Shown: positions 40,223 through 52,200 of the stretch, piece after piece | Numbering within the stretch: the stretch's first letter is position 1 | Layout of the letters: every line of letters begins with the position of its first letter | Origin: Astropecten irregularis | Taxonomy: Eukaryota > Echinodermata > Asteroidea > Paxillosida > Astropectinidae | Length of the DNA stretch: 64,000 bases | Direction: 5' to 3' | Assembly: GCA_963971285.1 (NCBI GenBank) | Contig: OZ020248.1 | Coordinates: 3,100,001-3,164,000, forward strand | Position numbers and translations under genes: made by a program | Notes under the pieces: generated by a model | The model's database searches: none | Seen by the model: the letters and a program-made list of their open reading frames with translations, nothing else | What the model was told of the DNA's origin: nothing

Positions 40223-43200
40223 CTGTTGATGAATCAAGCATCGTTAGTAATACACAAGGTAGTTACTTCTGACAGTGACAGTAAGTTTTGAACGGTATCA
40301 AAGTTTTGAAGTCAAAGTTTCCGAAACAAATATGAAAAATTATTGAATAAATACAAAGAAAAAGGACTTGAACAGGATTTGAACCTGCGAACTCAGGAAT
40401 ACCGTACAAGGGCTCTCTACCAACTGAGCTATCGAGCCACAGGAAAAGCTGTGGTAAACTATGGTGTGCAGAGCCCAATTTCATGGAATCCATTACCGTA
40501 AGCAAACATCCTTGCTTACAAAATGTTTCACGGGAGAGTTGTCTTTCTCGCTACGCTAAGCAAGGATTTTCTGCAGAATGCATATATGGCAGTGCGATAG
40601 CAGAAAATAATCACGGTTTGCCTAGAAATTCTTTACTAACCGAAAGTCTTACTTACAGATTCCATGAAATAGATTTCACGTATAGCAGTGCCCGTAAGCA
40701 CATAAATAGGCTGTAACGGATTCCATGAAATGAGCCCAGGAAGGTAAGGGTCACCCATCATCCAATGACCACTTACCGGCCTTGGATGGGTTCTTCTCTA
40801 GTCCATGCCCTCCTGTTCTATACATCTCAGCTTGTCTGACCAGTAGTTGGTAATTAGGATCCTCGTTCAGGCAATCAAATCCACCATCTTCATCCTCCTT
40901 AGACATGGCTATGGCTTGCTGATACCAATGAACTGACTCAGTCCACATAATCTCTCTGGTGAAAACAAAAACGCACATTAACATAATTATCAGGGGGTGC
41001 GTTCTGCTTGCGCGTAACTTGGGTGCGTAACTTGTCCGTAACTTGGGATGCGTAACTTGCGCGTAACTCTTGAAGTGGAACGCACAAGCAACAAATGGTG
41101 AACATATGTTGCGTATTGCATCCATCTTTCATTCAATGTAAACACCACCTCTACAACATTAGCTTTGTTTTGTGAATGTTAGTATTCGTGTTTGGCGAAC
41201 AGCACGTTCAGATTTGAAAACGGTGGCGCACATAGTGTGCCGTGTGCCTTCTGCCTAGATTGCTGGAGTGGAACGCACCCCAGGTATGTACTGACCGCAG
41301 GTTGAGTGGTTCTGAACAAAATGGATAAACACATGGGGCCTTTTCCAAAACTCGGCTCAGACTCGGGCTTCGTCTCCATGATCCATGTGCTGAAAATATA
41401 GGTTGTGGTTTTTCATTGAAGTTGAAGTTCTGTTTTCTTTTTCAAACCAGAGAATCTACTTCCGAACCGCAGCGAAAAGCCTCTATTTTGATACCTGTTT
41501 TAGAACATTTAGAATGGATTCACGAAATTGAGCCGGAACTGGAAACTATTCATGAATATGCATTTAAGCAAATTTTGTTTACCTGTTTGATCCTATATTG
41601 GTTCCGCTGTGGTAGGCCTTGGCTAGATAGATCATAGACGGTCTGTCCCCGGCCTCTGCAGCTTGCTCCATTAGATCCATCCCATCATTAATATTCTCCT
41701 CATTCTCCTATTGACGACAAAATGCGGACGACGGATCAGCCCAAGCAAAACCATACACTCCAACTCAATTGAATCATTATTAAGAAACAACTAGTGTAAA
41801 TAAATAGCAGAAATTTAATGAAGAGATTAATCAAAATTTTGACAAGGTTTGGGGGAGTCTTAAAGGTAATATAATACTTTGGTTGTTGTCAAAGAAATGC
41901 AGATTCATGGACAAAAATATCAAGACAGATACAGTAACAGTCATCTGTGAAATTCCCAGTCCAATACAGTGCCCGCTTTTTGAGAAAACGGTGAAAAATG
42001 CTTGCAGTATTTAAAAAATCTTTCCACCATTATTTTTTATCTTCCGAAGATCAAAACTGCGTTGGTTAATTGGTTTTTGAAATACTCTTTTCTGGATAAA
42101 TACAGCATTTCAGGCAGACCAACTTTAACGAAGTGTTTCTCCCGTCACCATCTTCATATCCTGTAAGTTATAGGTAAATCTGTGAAGATTTCTGTTTCGG
42201 TATGCTACCTGATAGAACCTTTATCAAAGTGAAAGTTTTTCATACTCACATCAACGGCGACAGCGGCTAAGATGTCATGAGGCAATTTGAGATAGATTCT
42301 CCCCAGGGCAAGGATCGCTTCCATCGTACCACAGTGGGAGGCTTGCTCCAGGTGATAGAAGGCCGCTTGCAAGTTCCCCTCCTCCATCTTCTCCACAAAT
42401 CTACCCATCTCGTGGTACTTGGCCAAATCCAAGTGGATCTGAAATTCAGCAACGGACAAGAAAAGGGGCTGGTCATAGAACGATCAGCAATAGATGACAT
42501 TATAAGGGCTCTTCACACTGCCCAAAATCTCAGGGATTGGAACCAGATCAAATCCCCAGATTTTTTCCAATCCTTTTCACACTTGTAGTTTCAACCCCGA
42601 GCCAACCCGGGTGGGGTATAAAAAAAACAACACACAAACTTACAAAAGAAAAGAGTACATGCCACATGGTGATACCACAAATTTTCTTTACCCTTGGAGG
42701 ACACCACAGACCAGTTGAATGGCGTTAGATGCCACGACTTCCATGGATATTCCTGACCTATAAAGTCTGTTGACCAAGGCAAAACGAAAGTTACTGACTC
42801 TATGGGTGGAATTACGAAACGGGCTCAGGCTCAGGCTTCATTTCGTGAATCCATTCTAAAATAACAGATATCAAAATAGAGGTTGCGGTTTGGGAGTACA
42901 TTCTCTGGTTTGAAAAAGGAAAACAGAGCTTCAGCTTCAATGAAAAACCACAACCTATCTTTTCAGCATATGAATGACAGAGCTGGAGCCTGAGCCTGAG
43001 CCTAAGCCTGAGCCTCCGTTTCATAAACCTCCTGTGGCTAGAATGCCAGCGATAATAATGAAAGGATAACATCAATGTGACGTATACCTGACCAAGAATA
43101 GATCCTCCCATCTTGCGTTTCAGATTCAGTCTCTCTCTCAAGGCGATCTCAATGTTGACTGATGATGCTTTGTGCGTCTTGTTCATCATCATGGCTTTAC

Positions 43201-46200
43201 GTTCCTCCTCCTTCAAAATACCAAGTCAAAACAAAACACCAGATTATATTCTCAATTAATCAATTCAACCAATTCTTCCAAAAATATACCAGTTAGTGTC
43301 ATAATTTGGATGTGAGTTTTTATCATGAAATGGAAAGTAGGCTGCTATGTGAACGTTTAGAAAAGAAGAAGCCGACCTTCCTATGGTGGCTACATTTAAT
43401 TTGTTTTCTGAAATTAGCATATTCTCATTATTCCAGTTGTTGAGCATATTGATTTGAGTGATCCCCATGTACTGTTTCTCAGGTTGCAGCATTAATAATG
43501 CTGCTCATATCTCAAATGATCCTTGGGATATAGTGGTATGTGAGTACTATCATAGCTTCTGACTGACAGATAGCTTCTTTCTGATTCAGTTTTATTTCGA
43601 TCAGAGAATCAAATCAATAACCTTTTTTTCCCCCAAACTCTGTTTCATTGATTTTTTTTCATGTTAGTGATTTTTTTTTACGTTGATGCACTTTTCTTCT
43701 CCAAAAAAGGTTTATCAAACTATCAAGTAATCACACCATACGACTCTAGGAATTCTAAGCACATTCTGAATTTAAAAAAAAAAGACACATCAAGTTTGCA
43801 TGCTCTTTGTGGGTAGGAATTAGGAAAAAAACTGAACATGTCATTATTAAGTCTGGTGAATGTGAGTGCAAGTTTTGCAAAGTTGCAGAATAACAAAATA
43901 ATCTACAACCATTTAGATAAACGGGAGTCATATACACACACACTGCCAGGTAGGATTTAACAAAGCCTGGCCTACACTATTAGATGTACATGTAACACTC
44001 CTATAGGCATGCAAGTTCATTCTTACTAATAAGCAACCTTCCAGAATCTGTCAAAATCGAACACTCCGTGGTATGCTTAAATAGCACACCCTTTAAACAT
44101 GAATCAAACAGGGGCCAATTTCAAGGCCCTGCTTAGCACAAACAATTTGCTAACCATGAAATTTCTGTCTATGGAGTAACAACCAAATGTCCATGTGTTG
44201 TGTATGTATCACTTGCAATTGTTCTTTGGCTGTTGTTCGCTGACCATGAATATCAAATGGAATTTGTAATGGTTGCTTGTTTTATTGAGAAAGACATTTT
44301 GTGCTAAGCAAATTTTTTTGTGCTTAACAGCTCCATGAAATGTTATCCGCGGTTCTAAAGCTCCAACAAAATCCTTGAATACCAGACATAGATTCCAACA
44401 GATTTGGGACGGTCACAACCAAGGTCTCACATTGACTAAACTACACTGACTGTACCCAAAATATTAGAAACACTCGAAGAAAACACAAAAATGAATGTTC
44501 TCTTTAAGCAAAATTGAAATTAAGGACAAAAAAGAAAGCTTTTAAGGACGTATTTCATTCCATGATTGGGGGGAAAAGCAAAGAAGGAATCGTACTTTTG
44601 TTTGAATATTGGAGTGAAATGGAAAGCAAAGAGTAGCAAGAAACCATTCCGCTGACAAGCTCAGCTGAAGAAGCTTCTTGTCAAATTGTACATCCTTCAT
44701 GACTGGAGGACGTTAACGAAGAAATCATATTTTTGGCAAACATTTTAAGCAAATAATGAATATAAAGAAATATGGATACCAATCATGAGAAGAAATGATT
44801 TTTGCTTAATTCTCTTTAGCAGAATTTTAGTAAAGTGATTGGTGATATTTTACTTTTGATTATTTTACCTTTACAACCAAGAGTGCCTTTACAAAAAACA
44901 CAAATTGCTTAAAACACAACAACAACAAACAAACAAACAAACAAACCAAAAAGCAGCTGCGAAGTAAATTCCTTTGCAACAGATGTCATGGTTTTTTGTT
45001 TACAGAAGTTTACAGCAATGAAAAACATCATCTAGGCCCCTATATGATGAAAAGGCACTTGATTTATTTTTGTGCATTTTCTAAATGATTTTTTGTATTG
45101 TTTTTAATGTGGGGTGCTGTGGCCTAGTGGTCTGGCGTGTTGTACTCAAGATCTTGTGGTCAATCTACAGATTGTGGGTTCGAATCCCGCCATGAGCTAG
45201 TGGTGCTTGCGTCCTTGGGCAAGATGCTTTGTCACATATTGCTCCTCTTCACCCAGGAGTAAAAGGGTACCTGTGAGGGTAGCACTGGCTTTGTGCTTGA
45301 AATCGCCTCTGTGCGCTTTACAATAGCCCGAGCTGTATACTCCCCAGGGAGTTGAGATTGTTTCAGGAATGTTAGTGGGGCCCGATGACCAGGGATAATA
45401 ATGGTAAGCGCCTTAAGCACCCTCTGGGTGGATATATTGCGCATTATAAATGTCTTTATAATGGCACCCGGGGCAAGCGCTAAAATTGCGCCCCTAATTT
45501 TAACTTTTGATGCCAATGAAAACAAAATCAAGAAATTGGAATCTTTCTTTGCTTGTTCATTGGATTAGATTTACAATAACAACAGTACAGCTACCTTTTC
45601 TTTTTTTCGTTTACGTTTTTTTGCCCCCCTAAAAAGCGGCGCCCGGGCCACGTGTCCCTGCTGCCCCTGATAGTTACGCCACTGATCAACAGAAAAGTAA
45701 TTCATCTTGGTTTTGGACTGAGAAAAGATTATGATAACCCTGGAATCACTAGCTCAGACCTCCCAACATTTGTTTTTAAAAATTCCTACAGACTTTTTGA
45801 GGCAGCGAAGTGACCATGCCCGAGAGAGCGTAGCGACCACGCATTGTGGAGTTCAGGTACACGTCTGGAGTTGAGAAAATACATGTAACATGGTGCTGCT
45901 ACGCTAGTAGTATTATAAACCATATTTTGAAATAGCAGAAGACACGGCTAAACGGTAAACTTGCGCACTCAATTTTCACTATGCCACGTGCCTGGTACAA
46001 ATCTACCTTTTCGGAAAATAATGGACAAGAGCGGAAAATCATAATCAACTAAAAAAAGCGAAAATTTTCTGCCAAAAGCGGAAAGGTTGGGAGGTCTGCT
46101 AGCTGTTTAAACATCCCATCTGAAAAGATCACAAATTTTATAAACATTTGTAATCATTATTTACAATAAAATATAAGCATGGTGCACCTTCAATGAGCCC

Positions 46201-49200
46201 CAACCAACAACCAGTTAATTATTCACACAAATATTAGTCTACCTAATAGAAGCCCTGATGACCATCCATCAATTCTTTTGGACACAAAATGGCAACCGCT
46301 TTCAAAGCAATAAAATGAAAACTATATTACGTTCTACATATTTGTGTCTTTCTGTGAAAGCAATGCAAACTGCACTGACTAGTCTGACAGAAAACAAAAA
46401 TCATAGGGGAAAGAACACACGGTAGAAACAACTCACTTTGTTAGGAGAATTTTCAAGTTCCTAAATGTATAAAATGAATACAAAGAGAAATGTCAAATGC
46501 ATTTAACCTTGCTGGAATTATCATTTACCCCTGATGATAAAAGAAATCATCATTTTATAACAAAAAAGAACGCTGTACAACAAATGATATATTTCAGGTA
46601 GTTTTATTTAACCAGTTGAAGACAAGCCAGCAAGAATACTGTTTGAGAAAAACATTAAATTGCTAAAAACAAAATGCTTAAATGAGTTAGGAGGACCTGA
46701 CACATTTTTATCCTAGCAGGATCTTTATTGAAGCCTTCGATCCTGCTAGGATCAAAATGCGCCAGGCCCTCCTACCTCCAAGCAGTTTATAAACTTCAGG
46801 TCATTTTGGGGCTGTGAGCAGTTTGAAGCAGTTTATTACTTGTTATTTACCAAAAACAATATAATACCTGGAAAATACTGCTTGAATGCTCTGTCAAATT
46901 TTCATAATATTTGGTTCTGTTTCATGGCCAAATCTTTGGGGGAAGATTACGGACATCTGTGGTTTTTCCGTCGAAGGGAACCATCTTTCAGGTTGATGAA
47001 GTCATGAATTATTCATAGTTGCAATAAGCTTCAAATTATTAAAGCATTCCAATTCTTTTCAAAGGTTATCATTCCTGGGCTGGATTTCACCAAACAGTAA
47101 GATTGATCTTAAGATGCGTGATTACGATCACGCTTTCCTTAGCAATTATGATTAATTCACACTCAAGATCGGTCTTTGTGCTTCGTGAAATTGTCCCTCG
47201 AAAAAGTTTCTCAAGATGACGTCTCTACTTACTTTAGTCAGAGTGTCACTATCCGACTCGGTTCTGATCCTGCCGGAAGGTTCGTCATCCTCGGAGAATG
47301 TCCTCCTGCGTCGAGACGGGAAGAAATGATCCCTGAGGGCGAAGCTGTCCTTGGGAGACATGCTGACATCATCCGGGGATGAGGCGATGTCGTAGATCAT
47401 GGAAGGCGATGACGCCTCAGGAGACATGGACTCATTCGAGCACTCGGAGATGGAGCGCTGCAGGATGACAAACTTGGTGACGTCCAGGGGTGAGATGGAG
47501 GGTCGGTGACGAGGCCGGAGCACGTTGTTCTCCTGGCCACGGACGTGAGTTGATGCCTTCCGCTGTCATGATAAAACAAGTCAATCACTGGTTTCAGGAC
47601 CACAATTTCTGCTTCATATAACATAACAAGTAATAAACTTTACTTTTGTAGTCTGTTACCTTTGATCTTGCCCATCTGACCCCTCTTTGTTTGAACAATC
47701 TTACCTACCCCCACTCTCCTACAACCCCCACCCTGGCCCATTGTCCATATCCTTTCATAGATTCATCTATGCTTCTTTCACCCACATGTTCTTGTCCAAT
47801 TTAGCCTTTGAGAAAGATCCTGCTAGGATCGAAATGCATCAGGTCCTCCTAACTTTAAGCAAGTAATAAACTTCTGCAAACTGCTCATCAACCAAAATAA
47901 TGATCTGAAATATATCAAATGTTTGTCCTTAGGAGACAAGGAGGGCCTGACGTTTCGATCCTAGCAAGGTCTTTCTCAAAGGCAAGAAAACGATTCTGCT
48001 AGGGCTGAAACGTCATACTTGTATAACATAAGTTCAACATTCACATCACGCCACAGTCATTTTGCACGGACCATGTTTTCTGGTAAAGAGAATTCTGACA
48101 AAAAATTGACAACCAAATCCGACAGAAAAGAATACTTTTCTTTATCATTTACATCCTATGCTTAGTTACCACACCACACAGTGACAAATCCTCTATTGTT
48201 TTGCAAAATCCAAAGTATGATATTAACTTTAAAGGTACAATACAGGATTGGTAGCATACCCAAACAGAAATTTTCACCGATTTAAGTATAACTTTCACGA
48301 TATGAAGATTGTGCTGGTAGAAACTTCCATTAAAATATTTCTGCCTGAAATGGTGTATTTATCCAGAGAGTAAAACCAAAGACCAAAAACAGTTTTGATC
48401 TCAGGGATACGGCTGTGAATAGATTTGAAAATACGGTGAGCATTTTTCATTATTTCATCACAAAGTGGGCACTGTATGGGACTGGGATTTTCACAAATAA
48501 CTGTTACTGCATTTGTCTTCATATTTTAGCCGATAAATCTGCATTTCTTTGGCAAAATCCAAAGTATGGTACTACCTTTTTAAATTAAAATCAGAGCTGA
48601 ATGGCTAGAAACTAACCTGTCTGATGACCAGCTTCTCGTGGTCAGCTTCTTCAGTGGGATGCAGATCAAAGGGTGTCAGATCCAGTCCTTGGCATATCTC
48701 ATTACAGGCGTGAGAAGCAAAGAACAGTGCCATGCCACGGGTACCCAGATTGCCTTCGTTATATTCAGTACCTGTCGCTGTGTGGATCTGTGGATCGGTG
48801 TACAGATCACCCACTCCTGCAAATTCAAAAATATTTACCAATGAAAGAAAGGGATGTGAGTAGCTTTTCGGGAAAAATCCTGAAAGTAATCATGTAAAAT
48901 TGTGCTGAAACACACAAAATCAGGCTTTTGATAAAATTGATAAAATTTCAGAAATTTTGGTCACAAAAAATCGTGAAATAAGGAAAATTTAATCACACCC
49001 CCGGAAAGATCTAACATAGCTAGTTTTTATATTACTTAACATCAAAAGACAAATCTCTAGTAGGTGGTCCCCTATTTCTACCATACCACGACCTTTTAAC
49101 TTTTTCCGCCCAGGAAGTATCAGTAGGAGCTTGAATAATGGCGTGAGAATATTCATGATTGCTGTTATTTCCACTGAAATACATTGCATAGGGGTACAGT

Positions 49201-52200
49201 CTGGAACAAGAGGTTCAATAAACTTTTATTGTCCCCCCCAAAAAAAGAAAATGTTGCTCATTGCAGTACATTTACCCCCTTCATTTGCATTTGAATAGAT
49301 CTGCATTTTGTAGCAGACCTCAGTCTGTGAGCTCAGAACGTAGATGTGGTGACACTAATTATGTCCGCCTGCAATTTCAACTGGGACTTAACAAAAAAAA
49401 GAGGAAATTCAGATCTTTACCATACTTTGTACAGTGTTTTTCAATTTTCAATGGCATAAGAGTGAAGTGAAAAAAGAGGAAATCAGCTGATCCGAGGAAA
49501 AGTTGCATTACTGAATTTGGGCTATTTTCCAGCACTTTTCAACCACTTTGTGCAGGCATTGTTCACGCCGAGCTCGATCCCTCCACAAATAGCCCGGCCA
49601 GATGACCTCTATTTGACTGGTGACTCAATGAGGTTGGTAAAAACAACAACTTTCTACAAGTGATTCAAGTAATATTCTAAAGCTTGTCTTTTTTTTCTTT
49701 CTTTGATATTTTCAAAAATGATTTTGAGAATGTTTGCCTGAAATGAAGACTTCAGAGGTTACGGCAACAGTGCAGTTGCTTTACAGTGCAATACCACTAT
49801 AACAAACACTAATATATACCAAACATTTTGCTATATAATAATATAATAATTGATTGCACTTATTATTATTGCTCCCGATATTTGTGTCCAATACATATCC
49901 AATATGGTTCTTTAATTCACTACATCGAACAACCACTATTAACAGACAATATCTGTGCATACCGCCATGTTCAATATAGTGGCGTTCACTGTACTCCCTA
50001 AGCTATCCAGCCCCATGCAATATCTAACTCATTCTACTGATATTAATTTAATCTTCATCTGGGAGACCGATCATTCTTACACACAGCTGGAGTGCTGCAC
50101 ACAGGCAACGGATGTTGAATACAAAGTGATTAATATTTCCGACATGCATGGGTGCCCTCGGCTGCCAGCCACATCAACCCGACTGCATTTAATCAGGATG
50201 CCAGTCAAAAGCCATTTAACTGCGCGACGTGGCTAGGAATCCCTCCCCATATTAAAATGTTTCGCACAAGTTATGACCTCTGCAACTAAAGCGGGTCTGG
50301 GATTACAATCGTAAGGCTACAGATGACAACAAATCTGGCTTGGAAGATGTAAAATATAAAATGAAAACGTGACAAGATTATTACTCTTACCCTGAATATC
50401 AACCACAATCAACTTATGGCCGGATCTCTCAAATGTGAAGTGACTGAACGCCTGGTAAAAAGAGAAAGAAAAAGAAGAAGGAACAGACATCAAATAAAGG
50501 AGATCAAGGCAACAGATAAAAACTGCTTCATATCAGTGTTATAGCTAAGTCCATTTTGAGCGCCGACTACTTATTGTGAAGCGTAGCAAGTGGGGTTCTC
50601 GCCCCTCATGGCTGGGGTCCAGGAGATAATACATGGTAACTAAATGCAAGTCCTTACGTACGAGAGTGTGTCAGCAATATTCTGTTTTGTTATTGGGGAT
50701 CTGGTCAATTTACATGTATGTTTCCAAATTTGTCTCCACGTCAAAATCTTGAAGATCTTTCAGTGAAAAAACACAGCATTTTTGTTTTAACCTGTGCATT
50801 TTCTGTGATTTTCAAGATTTTTTTTGAGTCGGCCGGTAGCATGGTTTTTCATCTGTGTGCCGATCAGAAAGGCTGAGTGCCGTCTGTCCCCGACCGGTGC
50901 CGACCGGTGTGGCTAGAACACCGTTCAAGATACAACACAAGATCCTTGGCATGGAAGTAACGAGTTTGAATCCTTGCAAGTAATAAAACTGCTCATCAAC
51001 CAAAATAATGACATAAAACATATAAAATGCTTGGAGATAGGAGGTATGACGTTCCAATCCTAGCAGGATCTTTCTCAAAGGTATTTGTCATTTTGCCTTT
51101 GAGAAAAGATCCTGCTAGGATCGAAATGTCAGGCCTTCCAAACTCCAAACAGAATTTGAATCCTACTCACGAGAATCAATTATGACTCAGTGAGTCACAA
51201 TGTGAGTTATTTTTTTACCTGTGGAGTGAGTCTGAGTTTCTCGTCACTCACATATCCAGAGTTGGAGTTGTATTTGATGTAGTTGCCTTCAATGAAATTC
51301 TCAAGATGAAAGAGAGGATTTCCTGGTCTGTTCTTGAATTCCAAGACACACATCTGGACGATGTCAACCTGGGGAAATACAAGAAATAAAGAACGGCCAT
51401 CATGAAAACACAAGTCATATTTACAACTCTTCTTCTATAACAATCTGTAGGAATAACAATTTGAAATAAAATTTAAAGAAAATTCTGTAACAAATATAAT
51501 TAATTAACCCCCAGCTGCCTTGGGACTTTTGGCTAGTGCGTATCTACAATCATCCAAAATCAAGGAACAATCTTTGCTTCTTTGAAACCTTGAGATTCTT
51601 AAAGGTAGTACCATACTTAGGTAGCATAACGATACAGAAATCTTCATAGATTTGCCTATAACTTAAAGGATATAAAGATGGTGATGGTAGACACATACCG
51701 TTACAATTTTTCTGCCTGAAATGCTATACTTATCCAGAAAAGAGTAAAACCAGTGACCAAAATTACTTTTGATCTTTTAAAGATAAAAAATAAAAGCCAA
51801 AAAAATTAAGAAATATTATGGTCGCTTTTTTTTATGTTTTCTCAAAAAGTGGGCACTGTGTGGGACTGGAAATTTCACAGATGATTGTTACTCTTGATAT
51901 TTGTGCCCATGAATGTGCATTTCTCTGACAAAAACCAAAGTATGATATTACCTTTAAGGAAAGTTAGTGCTACTATGGTTACCTTTTTAGGAGGGTTGTG
52001 TCGGCTAAACTCCTCTCCCCAGATCTTAGCATCCATCTGCAAACGGACGTCCTGGAAATAGATCTCCCTGTCCACCTCCTCCATGTAGCGCTTAGCCACA
52101 AAGTTACCAGCATGCTTCCAGTCACGCTGCCTGGCAAAGTTGGACAGCTTCTTCCTGTAGGAGTAAACCAAGAGAAGAGCTCCTTGAAGACAAGGAACTT

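Larger units (their letters stand above)
43211..46436. other. EEF2K intron of 3.2 kb
   Basis: Contains an upstream SINE S-family segment (about 43470-43575), an M1 MITE (44111-44340), a full SINE (45111-45452), a hAT-like element (45458-45684) and an element with a 6-bp duplication (45755-46098). 44341-45100 has only AT-rich sequence and a CAAA run near 44930. Confidence 0.65.
47563..48616. other. EEF2K intron
   Basis: Contains M5 (47804-47993) and M4 (48231-48579) elements; another M4 terminus remains at 48196-48230. Confidence 0.65.

Noticed and set aside
42591-42782. Frame considered as an extra EEF2K exon
   Set aside because: No fitting acceptor or donor, no similarity to eEF2K, and the flanking exons already join in frame at GSILGQ/IHLDLA.
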